From Hyphomicrobium sp. (lineage in GTDB: Bacteria > Pseudomonadota > Alphaproteobacteria > Rhizobiales > Hyphomicrobiaceae), in NCBI GenBank assembly GCA_017512425.1, contig JAFWGI010000005.1, positions 310,001 to 374,000 of the forward strand: 64,000 nt of DNA, written 5' to 3'. The position numbers were made by a program, and so were the translations under genes. Below are positions 53,347 through 63,000 of the stretch, piece by piece. Within the stretch, counting starts at the first letter, position 1. Every line of letters starts with the position of its first letter. A model generated the notes under the pieces. It saw nothing but the letters and a program-made list of their open reading frames with translations. It did not search any database and was not told the DNA's origin.

Positions 53347-56300
53347 ATGGCCAGTGATTTCGAAGCCCGCATCCGCAACGTGACTGCGGTGCTAGGGCCA
53401 ACGAATACCGGCAAAACGCACCTCGCGATTGAGCGTATGCTTGGCCACGAAAGCGGCATGATCGGTTTGCCGCTTCGTCTGCTTGCGCGCGAAGTCTACG
53501 ACAAAATCAAAGCGCGCGTTGGTGCCGATGCTGTAGCGCTGATCACCGGCGAAGAAAAAATCAAGCCTGACAAAGCGCGCTATTGGGTATCGACCGTCGA
53601 GGCGATGCCGCGCGATGTGCAAGTCGAATTCTTGGCGATCGACGAAATTCAATTGTGCGGCGATCCTGAGCGTGGGCACGTTTTCACGGACCGGTTACTG
53701 CACGCACGCGGAAAATCCGAAACGCTGCTGCTTGGCGCGCAGACGATGCGCGAAGCCATCAATGACTTGATACCCGGCGCCAACTTCATCTCCCGGCCGC
53801 GCTTATCAAAGCTGACGTACAACGGCGAAAAGAAGATCACCCGCCTGCCAGCGCGGTCGGCGATCGTCGCGTTCTCGACGCAAGACGTCTATGCGATCGC
53901 CGAATTGATCCGCCGCCAGCGTGGTGGTGCTGCGGTCGTTCTTGGTGCGCTGTCGCCGCGCACGCGCAATGCGCAAGTGGCGCTCTATCAGTCGGGCGAT
54001 GTCGAATTCATCGTCGCAACCGACGCGATCGGCATGGGGCTCAATCTCGACGTCGATCACGTCGCATTCTCAGCGACAAGAAAATTCGATGGCCAGAACC
54101 ATCGCAATCTGACACCGGGCGAAATCGGGCAGATTGCCGGGCGCGCCGGGCGCTACATGAATGACGGTACGTTCGGCGTCACCGGCGGCGCTGATGCACT
54201 CGATGCCGATCTCGTCGAGCGTCTCGAAAATCATGATTTCGAGAGCGTACGCCTGCTGCAGTGGCGCAATCGCAATCTCGATTTCGGCACTCTCGACCGC
54301 CTCTATGATAGTTTGAAACAGTTCCCGCGCGAGGCGCGGTTGACGCGCGCGCGCACGGCAGACGACCTAGCGGCGCTCGAGGCTGCGATGGCCGATCGCG
54401 AAGTCACGGCGCTCGCGACGACGCCTGCCGCAGTTGCAAAACTATGGGATGTCTGCCAAGTCCCGGACTACCGGAAAATCTCCGGCCAGACCCATAACGA
54501 GCTGGTCGGCACGCTTTACAAGTATGTGGCGCAAGGCTCGGGGCGTATCCCGGAGGATTGGTTTGCGAAGCAGGTCGCTTTGGCAGACCGGACCGATGGC
54601 GATATAGATACGCTTGCAACGCGGATCGCTCACATCCGGACGTGGACGTTCGTCGCCAACCGGCCCGACTGGTTGAATGACCCTGGTCACTGGCAACAAC
54701 GCACGCGCGCCATCGAAGATAGTCTTTCCGACGCAATGCATGAGCGTTTGACACAACGCTTCGTGGACCGGCGGACCAGCGCACTGATGAAGGGTATGAG
54801 AGACAAAGACGAACTCAACGCCGATATCGCCGAAGACGGCGCGATCACCGTCGAAAATCATTTCGTCGGGCGGCTCAAAGGTTTCCGCTTCACGCTGGAC
54901 ACGGCTGACGACGGCATTCACGGCAAGGCAACGCGCCAGGCTGCAACCCAAGTCTTAACCCGCGAGCTCGGCATGCGCGCGCGTCGCGTCGCGGCAGCAC
55001 CGAATGATGCCTTCAAACTGACCCGCGATGCGCGCGTGCTTTGGCGTGACGATGAAGTCGCACGCCTCGAAGCTGCCGACGATCCGCTCGCGCCGGCGGT
55101 TACGCTGCTCGTCGATGAGCATCTCGGTGAAGCTGATCGCGAGAAGGTCTTGCTGCGATTGCAGACGTGGCTGAAAGATACGATTGCAGCCAAACTCAAG
55201 CCGCTGGTTGAATTGTCGGCTGCGACAGACCTGCAGGGCTTGGCGCGCGGCATCGCGTTTCGATTGAAGGAAAACTTCGGCGTATTGCGCCGTGAAACCG
55301 TCGCCGATGAAATCAACGCACTCGATCAGGCGGCACGTGCCGATTTGCGCAAGTACGGTGTGCGTTTCGGCGCGTTCAATATTTTCTTCCCGATGATGTT
55401 GAAGCCGGCTGCGGCAGAACTTGCAGCAACGCTCTGGCTGCTGAAAAATCCTGTCGCGGCATCGGCGGATGGCAGCTTGGCGCCGGCACCGCAGTTGCCA
55501 CGTCCCGGGCTGACGTCCGTTGAGGCCGATCCTACAACGCCTGAAGCGCTCTATCGCGCGAACGGTTTTCACGTGTGTGGGCCACGCGCAGTACGTCTCG
55601 ATATCCTTGAGCGTCTTGCCGATTTGATCCGTCCGCTGCTCGCGTTCCGCAGCAAGCCCGACGTTGTTGCGACACCACCGAAGGGCGCAACTGGCGACGG
55701 CGGTTTCCGTGCGACGGACGACATGATGTCGATCCTCGGGTCCTCGGCTGATGAACTCGGCAATGTCCTGAAAGCGCTTGGGTTCAGTTCAGATCGTCGC
55801 CCGCTTCCGAAGGTCGAGAAGCAGCCAGACGCAACAAGCGGCGCACCCGCTTCTGACGCCGTTCCTGCCGAGTCTACTCCCGCTGATGTTACGACGGCGA
55901 GCGACGCTGCGCCGGTCGTCGCCGTTGACGTTGGTGGCGACACACCAGCGACGGAAACAGTTTCTGCGACGACGGCTGACGCTCCAGTGGTTGCGCCTGT
56001 CGCTGAGGCGATCGAAGAGAAGTTCGAAGAGATCTGGCGTCCGCGCCGTCATCCCCGTCCCGAACGTGGATCCGGCCGCGACGACAAACGCCGCGAGCAT
56101 CGCGGTCAACGCCATCGCGGCAACCAGCCTGCAGCTCAACCGGCTGCTGCGAACGCGGCAGCTCCGCAAGGCGACGCTGCGACAGCGAGTGGAGAAGCAT
56201 CCGCGCCGCGCGAAAACGAGCGCCAACATGGGCGCCGTGATCATCGTCGCGATCGCACGGGCGGTGAGGGCGCAAAACCCGATCACGGCCGTAATGCCCG

Positions 56301-56544
56301 CCCACAAGGCAAGCCCGGCGACCAGCGTGGCGATCGTCCGCGCGACGGCCAACGTAGTGATCGCGGTCAGCATTCAGGACGGCCCCGCGACGGCGGCCGG
56401 CGCGAGGATAGCCGCCGTCAAGCGGAGGTTATTTCGGCAGCGCCGCCAAAGCGCGCCGGTGCGGATCCGGATTCGCCGTTTGCAAAACTCGCGGCCCTCA
56501 AGGCCAGCATGGACAAGCGTGGTGAAGGGCCAGGATCGCGTTGA
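53347..56544 (+). CDS. SUV3-like DExH RNA helicase with long basic tail
   Basis: The 1065-residue protein has a helicase core much like mitochondrial SUV3: Walker A LGPTNTGKTHLAIERML (about residues 15-31), GMIGLPLRLLAREVYDK, the DEAH-box variant IDEIQLCGDPERGHVF, and motif VI QIAGRAGRYMNDGTFG. SUV3 C-terminal domains follow to about 810. From there the chain is low complexity: an Ala/Thr/acidic part, then about 150 residues rich in Arg, His, Gly and Asp. Core role is 3'-to-5' unwinding in RNA decay, known for SUV3; the tail probably binds RNA or partners. Confidence 0.9.
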   Translation: MASDFEARIRNVTAVLGPTNTGKTHLAIERMLGHESGMIGLPLRLLAREVYDKIKARVGADAVALITGEEKIKPDKARYWVSTVEAMPRDVQVEFLAIDEIQLCGDPERGHVFTDRLLHARGKSETLLLGAQTMREAINDLIPGANFISRPRLSKLTYNGEKKITRLPARSAIVAFSTQDVYAIAELIRRQRGGAAVVLGALSPRTRNAQVALYQSGDVEFIVATDAIGMGLNLDVDHVAFSATRKFDGQNHRNLTPGEIGQIAGRAGRYMNDGTFGVTGGADALDADLVERLENHDFESVRLLQWRNRNLDFGTLDRLYDSLKQFPREARLTRARTADDLAALEAAMADREVTALATTPAAVAKLWDVCQVPDYRKISGQTHNELVGTLYKYVAQGSGRIPEDWFAKQVALADRTDGDIDTLATRIAHIRTWTFVANRPDWLNDPGHWQQRTRAIEDSLSDAMHERLTQRFVDRRTSALMKGMRDKDELNADIAEDGAITVENHFVGRLKGFRFTLDTADDGIHGKATRQAATQVLTRELGMRARRVAAAPNDAFKLTRDARVLWRDDEVARLEAADDPLAPAVTLLVDEHLGEADREKVLLRLQTWLKDTIAAKLKPLVELSAATDLQGLARGIAFRLKENFGVLRRETVADEINALDQAARADLRKYGVRFGAFNIFFPMMLKPAAAELAATLWLLKNPVAASADGSLAPAPQLPRPGLTSVEADPTTPEALYRANGFHVCGPRAVRLDILERLADLIRPLLAFRSKPDVVATPPKGATGDGGFRATDDMMSILGSSADELGNVLKALGFSSDRRPLPKVEKQPDATSGAPASDAVPAESTPADVTTASDAAPVVAVDVGGDTPATETVSATTADAPVVAPVAEAIEEKFEEIWRPRRHPRPERGSGRDDKRREHRGQRHRGNQPAAQPAAANAAAPQGDAATASGEASAPRENERQHGRRDHRRDRTGGEGAKPDHGRNARPQGKPGDQRGDRPRDGQRSDRGQHSGRPRDGGRREDSRRQAEVISAAPPKRAGADPDSPFAKLAALKASMDKRGEGPGSR

Positions 56545-56575
56545 AGCGCATCAGTGATCGTTGAACGGGGCGCAT

Positions 56576-57010
56576 ATGACCAAAGCGCCGGAAGCCGAAC
56601 CGGGACAGAGCCAACGGCTCGATCAATGGCTGTGGTTTGCGCGGATCACGAAGTCGCGGACGTTGGCGCAGTCCCTGATCGAACGCGGCAAGGTGCGCGT
56701 CAACAAACAGAAGGTGGAACGCAGCAGTTATGGATTGAAGGCCGGCGATACGATTACGTTTTCGTCCGGACCACGCGTCAGGGTCTTTACCGTCAAAGCA
56801 TTTGGAGCTCGCCGTGGGCCGGCCGTAGAGGCGCAGGCGCTCTATGAGGAATTGACACCCGCTGCGGATGGGACCAAATCAACGGTAAAGGAAAACGCTG
56901 ATACATCGCATGCGCTGGCATCCGGCATTCGGCCGGAAGGCGCGGGCCGTCCAACGAAGCGCGAGCGGCGTCAGACGGAGCGGCTCAAAGATCGTTTTCG
57001 AGATTGTTGA
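56576..57010 (+). CDS. S4-domain RNA-binding protein (Hsp15-like)
   Basis: About 144 residues starting MTKAPEAEPG. An S4 domain covers residues about 15-75: RLDQWLWFARITKSRTLAQSLIERGKVRVNKQKV, which is the Hsp15/HslR type. It binds rRNA or stalled 50S subunits carrying peptidyl-tRNA in E. coli. The C-terminal tail is basic. It lies 31 bp after the helicase gene and is likely co-transcribed, pointing to a shared RNA role. Confidence 0.9.
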   Translation: MTKAPEAEPGQSQRLDQWLWFARITKSRTLAQSLIERGKVRVNKQKVERSSYGLKAGDTITFSSGPRVRVFTVKAFGARRGPAVEAQALYEELTPAADGTKSTVKENADTSHALASGIRPEGAGRPTKRERRQTERLKDRFRDC

Positions 57011-57068
57011 GTGCCGCGGCCGGCACGCAGCGGCAGACTGATAAGGCAAGGGCTGGCCAAGGACTCGC

Positions 57069-57407
57069 ATGACCTACGTCGTCAATGATAAGTGCATCAA
57101 GTGCAAATACACCGATTGCGTTGAGGTCTGCCCGGTCGACTGCTTCTACGAGGGCGAGAACATGCTCGTCATCCATCCTGATGAGTGCATCGATTGCGGC
57201 GTGTGCGAACCGGAATGCCCAGTGGACGCGATCAAGCCCGATACCGAGCCTGGGGTTGAGCGCTGGCTAGACGTCAACCGTAAGTTCGCAGACAGCTGGC
57301 CCAATATCACGGCGAAAAAGCCCGCAATGGAAGGCGCTGAGGAGCATAAGGACGAAACTGGTAAATTCGAAAAATATTTCTCTTCTGAGCCAGGAAGTGG
57401 CGACTGA
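57069..57407 (+). CDS. fdxA: FdxA-type 7Fe ferredoxin
   Basis: The 112-residue ferredoxin carries one [3Fe-4S] and one [4Fe-4S] cluster. Cysteines are at 9, 17, 21, 25 (with an extra Cys at 12) and at 40, 43, 46 and 50, in [18 protein letters not shown] and [16 protein letters not shown]. This is the FdxA form with a C-terminal extension. It gives low-potential electrons to unknown partners. It follows the S4 gene by 58 bp in the order usual for Hyphomicrobiales. Confidence 0.96.
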   Translation: MTYVVNDKCIKCKYTDCVEVCPVDCFYEGENMLVIHPDECIDCGVCEPECPVDAIKPDTEPGVERWLDVNRKFADSWPNITAKKPAMEGAEEHKDETGKFEKYFSSEPGSGD

Positions 57408-57883
57408 AGGCAACGTTTTCTAATGCAGCGCCTGCGGCATCGATTTCGATGTCGCCAAATCGATGTTTTGTCTCCGCAACTTAAGACTCTTTCTTAAGGC
57501 AAGCGAGACTGTGTCAGCCCGTCTCCCTTCAGTTTTCGTCAAGACTGTGTTAGGGTGGCATTGTGATGGCATTAATTGAGTACAAATCCAAAACGGCCGT
57601 GAACAAAGAGGGCGTGCCTTGCTCTGACGGGCAGCCCTACCAATATCAATACACTCGACGTGGGGCGTCGCTGGGCCAAGTCAGAGCCGGTCAGGATTTG
57701 CAGAGTTAGGCCAATCGAACGCGCGGGAGCGGCTTTCCAGGTAATGGCGAGCATGGTCCGGTGCGTGTTTGTCGGCGGTCCAGTTGGATGTTCCAAGAGG
57801 ATCGAAAAGACCGGTTGAGTATGAACCGGCCAGGCATGTCAGCAGAAGTGCTGCCAGCCTTGTACGTTGGAGTGAGAATTGAA
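57408..57883. other. Intergenic region between fdxA and carD
   Basis: It holds CTTAAGA-CTCTT-TCTTAAG, a 7-bp inverted repeat at about 57479-57497, and CATCGA-TT-TCGATG just before it. A possible 47-codon gene at 57566-57709 is listed separately. The carD ribosome binding site GGAG lies near 57869. The TTAA pair here is spaced by nine bases, not the seven needed for a CtrA box. Confidence 0.35.
57566..57709 (+). CDS. Possible 47-residue protein of unknown function
   Basis: A short frame starts at ATG 57566, seven bases after AGGGTGG, and ends TAG at 57709. The product (start MALIEYKSKTAVNKEG) has a protein-like mix of Lys, Tyr, Gln and Gly, including YQYQYTRRG, unlike the Arg/Ala-rich products of chance frames in this GC-rich DNA. 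No family is recognised. It could equally be part of the long leader of carD. Confidence 0.25.
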   Translation: MALIEYKSKTAVNKEGVPCSDGQPYQYQYTRRGASLGQVRAGQDLQS

Positions 57884-58900
57884 ATGGCTCAGAAGAAGAA
57901 AGTCGTTGCCCCCGCTAAGTCTGCCGCAAAGACGGTCGCCCGCAAGGCTACGGTCGCGAAGACTGCCGCCCCCGCTAAAGCATCTAAGCCAATTGTTAAA
58001 GCCAAGGTTACCGCTCCGGTCAAGCCTGTTGCCGCGCCTGTAAAGGCGAAGGCCTCCCAGACTGTTGCTGCTGCTAAGGTCGACGTCGCGAAGAAACCGG
58101 CAGCGCCGCTGAAGCCGGCCGCCAAGGTCGAGGCTGCGCCGAAGAAGACGATTTCTGCTGCCGCTGCCGCCGCTGTCTTGAATGCCGGTAAAGCTGCCGC
58201 TGGCGCCGCACATCGCGCCGTTCCAGCCGCTGTTCAGAAGCCTGTCGGCCAGAAGCTGACGGCGCCGGTTGCTGCCGCGGCGTCGCCGAAGGCGATCGCT
58301 GAAAAGACGGCTGCGGCTCGTCAGATGCTCGCAGTGCAGAAAAAGCCGGTCAATCAGCGTCACGGCTTCAAGGCAAACGAATTCGTCGTCTATCCGGCGC
58401 ATGGCGTCGGCCGCATCGTCGGGATTGAAGAACAGGAAATTGCGGGCATGTCGCTCGAACTGTTCGTGATCACGTTCGATAAAGAGAAGCTGACCTTGCG
58501 TGTGCCGACCGGCAAACTTGCAAGCGTCGGTATGCGCAAGCTGGCCGACGATGGCGTCGTCAAGAAAGCGATGGACACGCTGAAAGGCCGCGCACGCGTC
58601 AAGCGCACGATGTGGAGCCGCCGCGCGCAGGAGTATGTCGCAAAGATCAACTCGGGTGATCTCGTTTCGATCGCTGAAGTCGTGCGCGATCTCTATCGTT
58701 CGGAAGCGCAGCCGGAGCAGTCGTACTCGGAGCGTCAGCTCTATGAGGACGCGCTTGATCGTATGGCGCGCGAACTCGCAGCGGTCGAGAAGCTCGACGA
58801 GCGTGGCGCGATGCAGCGCATCACGGACGTTCTGTCGAAGAGCGCCAAGAGCCGCCGCCTTGCTGCCGATGGCGGCGACGCGGTTGTCGAAGCGGCCTGA
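57884..58900 (+). CDS. carD: CarD-family transcriptional regulator with histone H1-like N-terminal tail
   Basis: About 338 residues. Residues 1-150 are almost only Lys, Ala, Pro and Val in KAP/AKA-type repeats, like histone H1 tails. The CarD domain starts near 160: FKANEFVVYPAHGVGRIVGIEEQEI, then VPTGKLASVGMRKL and the helical C-terminal domain with GDLVSIAEVVRDLYR and SERQLYEDALDRMARELA. CarD binds the RNA polymerase beta subunit and stabilises open complexes at rRNA and housekeeping promoters. GGAG 11 bases before the ATG supports this start; the frame is open to 57761. Confidence 0.93.
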   Translation: MAQKKKVVAPAKSAAKTVARKATVAKTAAPAKASKPIVKAKVTAPVKPVAAPVKAKASQTVAAAKVDVAKKPAAPLKPAAKVEAAPKKTISAAAAAAVLNAGKAAAGAAHRAVPAAVQKPVGQKLTAPVAAAASPKAIAEKTAAARQMLAVQKKPVNQRHGFKANEFVVYPAHGVGRIVGIEEQEIAGMSLELFVITFDKEKLTLRVPTGKLASVGMRKLADDGVVKKAMDTLKGRARVKRTMWSRRAQEYVAKINSGDLVSIAEVVRDLYRSEAQPEQSYSERQLYEDALDRMARELAAVEKLDERGAMQRITDVLSKSAKSRRLAADGGDAVVEAA

Positions 58901-58928
58901 TAGAAATTTGCGCTGAGATTCGGCGCAC

Positions 58929-59975
58929 TTAAAGATCGACAGCGCCCGGCTGATCCAGAGATGGCTCAGCCGGGCGTTCTTGTTCGAGCGGCGCGTTGTG
59001 AGGCTCGGTCTCGGCATCGGGGTCAACGGCGATGTTCGGCGAAGGCGCATCCGAAGTGTTCGGCGTGCTTGCAGGCTCTGCGGCTTTCGGCAAATTGCCG
59101 CGCGAAATCTGCGGCGATGGTGGTTCAGCATCCAAGACTTCGATTTGATCGGGGTGCTGGATGTCGATCAGCGGACCGTTGCGACGCTCGATCCAACCCC
59201 TGACGGCGACACGCTTGTCCTTGAGGCCGGCGAGCGTCCGCGCAAATTCAGGATGCGTTACAAGCACGTCTTTCGAAATGCGTGCCGTAAAATCCGATTT
59301 CCAGTCGGTGCCGAAATTCAAATATGTCGCCGCCTTCGTCGGGCTGACAGCGGCAACGACGCCGGTGACGATTTCGAAACGGCTGCGCCGTTGCATCAAT
59401 AGTCCAGTCATGCGCGCGGACTTCATGCGATAGACGGCCATACTCCACAGGCCAAGGTGCTTGCTGCGCGCGGCGCGTTCGTGCGCAAGAAGTTCGGATG
59501 AGCAATCGAACAGGCCCGGTAAGCCGTAGGCCCGCGCAGCGCCGGCCGCGAGCAGTTCGCCTTGAACCCACTTTTCCTGTGCGCCGCGACCGACAAAGAC
59601 ATGCGCGAGATGGCGGCCGTATCGGTCCGCTCGTCGATTGCTGAATGCGAGCTTGACCGAGCGGCCAAGAACCAGCGCGGTCAGCACGCGAATGCTTTCC
59701 GTTTCGATTGGCCAAGCGCCAATGGCTGCGCCGGCATCTGATGCGCGTGGCGCGAGTGCACCAATAAGCCGGACTTCGCGGCCGTCATCGAGTGCCAGGG
59801 TTTCGCCATCGATGATGCGCGCCACCGTGTGGTAGCCACCTGACTGCAGCGTGCAAGACTTTGGCGAATCGGCGATGGGCGCCGGATCGCCATCGGCCGC
59901 ACAAGACGGTTCTGCCAGCATCGCCGTTATCGTGGCGCATAGCCAGTAAGCGCGCCATGACGTTCGTCGACCCAC
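58929..59975 (-). CDS. Secreted thermonuclease-family (SNase-like) protein
   Basis: The 348-residue product has a signal peptide ending PSCA-AD. The SNase-like fold follows: HTVARIIDGETLALDDGREVRLIGALAPR, LGRSVKLAFSNRRADRYGRHLAHVFV, and WVQGELLAAGAARAYGL. The catalytic Arg/Asp/Glu set of staphylococcal nuclease is only partly conserved, for example ADRYGR. A second OB-like region (about 200-290) and a Pro-rich acidic tail complete it. It probably cuts nucleic acid outside the cytoplasm. Convergent with carD. Confidence 0.8.
   Translation of the reverse strand: MGRRTSWRAYWLCATITAMLAEPSCAADGDPAPIADSPKSCTLQSGGYHTVARIIDGETLALDDGREVRLIGALAPRASDAGAAIGAWPIETESIRVLTALVLGRSVKLAFSNRRADRYGRHLAHVFVGRGAQEKWVQGELLAAGAARAYGLPGLFDCSSELLAHERAARSKHLGLWSMAVYRMKSARMTGLLMQRRSRFEIVTGVVAAVSPTKAATYLNFGTDWKSDFTARISKDVLVTHPEFARTLAGLKDKRVAVRGWIERRNGPLIDIQHPDQIEVLDAEPPSPQISRGNLPKAAEPASTPNTSDAPSPNIAVDPDAETEPHNAPLEQERPAEPSLDQPGAVDL
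58943..58976 (+). terminator. Terminator-like hairpin after carD, inside the convergent nuclease gene
   Basis: CGCCCGGCTGA (58943-58953) and TCAGCCGGGCG (58966-58976) make a perfect 11-bp stem with a 12-base loop, followed by TTCTTGTTC. It lies 42 bases after the carD stop, within the last codons of the nuclease gene, which is read on the other strand. Confidence 0.5.
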
Positions 59976-60079
59976 CGCAGACTCCGCAAGCGTTTCTCCG
60001 GTTTACGCAGACGAGCCGGAGGACACGGCGATGACAGCACGCGTCACGCGCGGTGCCAAGGCCTGCGGGCGATGACCTG

Positions 60080-63000
60080 CTAAAAGATTTTGAAGTTATC
60101 AAAATGGAGTTGCAGCGGGTGAACGTCCTTCAAGCGCACCGAGCCACCATCGTCGAAGTCGATGACGGTGTCTTTTCCCGATTTGTAAATGTTGTCCCAA
60201 AGATCGCCGACGCTCGTGAAACCTTTGCCCCTCAAGTCGAGCACGTCACCATCACACCAGAACCAGGATCCAGGTTCGAAGTCTTTGATCTGGTCACGGC
60301 CCGTCACGCCTTTGAAAACAAAAGTATCACTGCCGCCTTTGCCAATGAAAATTTCGTCGGCTGCAGTACTTTTTAGGACGTCGTCTCGGTTTGTGCCTTT
60401 AATCGTCTTTGGCGCTATCTCGGCCGGTAGGACCGTGATGGTGACTTTTGCCGTTGCTGTGCCGCCGTGACCATCGGAAATCGTATACTTGAATGACGCC
60501 TCGCCGGTCGACGTCGCCTTGAACGAGACGCTGTCGTCGCTGTTGCGCGTGACCGTACCGCGCTGCGCGTTCGATACCGATTGAATGGCCAGAGTATCGC
60601 CATCGACGTCAATGTCGTTGCTCAACAGTGCGCTACTGGCAATTTTAATAGTCTGACCGGCTTTGACGCTGAAGCCGCTGTCAGCGTTTGCAACGGGTTT
60701 GTCATTGACCGCTGCTATCGAGAACGCAACCTGCTTCTCAACGGCGGCGTTGTGGCCATCGCTGACCGTGACAGTGAATTGCTCGTTGCCGTTGGCATTG
60801 GCATTCGGCGTGTAGACGAATGTGCCGTCTGCTTTCATCGCAACGGCCCCTTTCGTTGGGCCGCTGCCTGCTTTGATACCAAACGTCAGAGCGTCGCCGT
60901 CCGCGTCGGTTGCTGTAATTTTTCCAGTCGCGGACTTGTCTTCGCGTACGTTACCGATTGCCGCGCTGACGATGACTGGCGCTCGGTTTTGAACTTCTGG
61001 TTGCGACATCGCAATTTCGAATGCCGCGCGCGACGTCCCGCCGTTGCCATCGCTGATCGTGTAGTCGAACGTTACGGTGCCGTTGCCCGACATGCGCGTT
61101 ACGACGACGTTTCCGTTGCCGTCGAGCGTTGCCGTGCCGCCAACAACGTTCGATAGACTGGTGATCGTCAGTGCATCACCATTCGCGTCGCTGTCATTAT
61201 CGAGAAGCGCTGCAACCGGAATGCTGACCGTCAAGCCGCGCGAGTAACCGAAATGATCGTCGCGCGCGATCGGCGCGATGTTGCGCGTTATAATCGCAGC
61301 GGCTGCCGCCGCCTGCAGGTCGCTCGACGACCATGCCGGCGCACCAGACATGAACTCTATGCCTTCGATCGGTGGCGTGCTGCCGGCAAAGTAGTCCTTG
61401 ATCGTCAACGCGCCGCCGTCCGCAAATTGCAGGATGAGGTTCGCAGGCTGGTCGGGGTTGCGAATGAACGTGATATCCGATGGCTTAAGCTCGCCTGCGA
61501 GCACGATCACGTCCCGGTCATCAGCGCCCGTTCCAGTCTCGATGATCGTGTCGCGGCCATCGCCGAGTTCGTAGACGTAGCCGTCGCTGCCGTCTCCGCC
61601 GATGAGCGTGTCGTCACCGCCGTTGCCGGCCAACGTGTCGTCGCCAGCGCCGCCGTCGAGGATGTTGTTTTGGTCGTTGCCAACAAGCGTGTTGCGTAGC
61701 GCGTTACCGGTGCCGCGGCTCGCGGAGCCCGTCAGCGTCAAGTGTTCGACCTCATCTCCGAGAACATAGTCGATCGATGAAAAGACTTTATCGAAGCCGC
61801 CGCGCGCCGTTTCGATAACCTGATCGCCGATATTGTCGACGATATAGACGTCGTTTCCGCGCCCGCCGGTCATGATATCTGCGCCAAGCGCGCCGTCGAG
61901 CAGGTCGCCGCCGTCGCTTCCAGTGAGGTTGTCGTCGCCGGCATATCCGTAAATCTGGTATGGTCCGCCGATGTCCGCGACGATGACGTCGTCGCCCGGC
62001 GTGCCTTCGGTGTCAGGCGTCGCTAGGCCGCGCGCGGCGACTGTGCTCGCAGCCAGTTCGCGCGGCAGATGGCTGTCAGGACGCGATGGCAGTGCTGCGA
62101 TAAACCTATCGCCTGATGTCGCGTTGTCGACGGCGGATTGAAAGCCTGGGTAGTCGCCAAGCGACCCCGCGTTGGCAAATTCCACATCGTCAAAAAGGAT
62201 CGGGAAGGTTATTCCGAGAACACCTTCACTCCAATTCATGACGCGGATGATTGTCTCGGTGTCTTCCTCCGTGACGACCATCGTGATGGTTGGGCCCGGT
62301 GGCTCGTTCGGCCCATAGTCAATCGTCTCGGTTTCAACGTGGCCCTGCAGGATCGTGATAACGAGATCGCTGCCTTCCATCGCGTAGGCGACGCTGCCGA
62401 CGAACTCGATATTGCCTTGAACCTGATTTTCGTCGGGCGGCCCCCAAAAGAAGAATGAGGGCGTGAAGGCATCGGTGATCTTGAAAACCCCGCCGCTCAA
62501 CTGGAGCAGTGGCGAGTCCTCGTAGTCGCCCCGCGACTCTTTGAAAAAGTTGTACGGAACGTAAAGCTTGTCGCTGCTATCGGCGTCTTCGATAACGAAT
62601 TCAACGCGACCGTTGCCGGACGACATTGCCGATAGGACAAAGCTGTCGGCGCCGTCACCACCGCGCGCAAGCGTGCGGCCTTCACTTGAGACGATCGTGT
62701 CGTCGCCTGACCCGCCGTCGATTTCGATGTCGTAGCCTTCCGGGCTCTGGCCCGAAAAAGCCGTCGAAAGACGGGCGTCGATGATGTCATCGCCATCCGA
62801 CCCTTCTACGCCGAGAAGGTCGGGGCCGGCGTAAATCAGATCGTCTCCGGTCGATGCCGTAATCCATTCGACGGAACGCAGCCAGTAGCCGGCGTCGAGG
62901 CCTTCGTTGCTCTGTGTCTGCACTGAAATGTAATCGCCGCCGGCGACGTTGATCAGAAGCGGTGTGTTCGTGTCGCTGAAGCCGAGCTGGTCGCCGCGTC

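Noticed and set aside
55778..56557. 259-residue alternative plus frame in the helicase tail
   Set aside because: A frame-shifted reading of low-complexity codons; the helicase frame is continuous.
57481..57497. TTAA pair upstream of carD as a second CtrA box
   Set aside because: The spacing is nine bases, not seven.
57839..59131. 430-residue minus-strand frame opposite carD
   Set aside because: Arises from the repetitive Lys/Ala codons of carD read in reverse; no motif and wrong composition.
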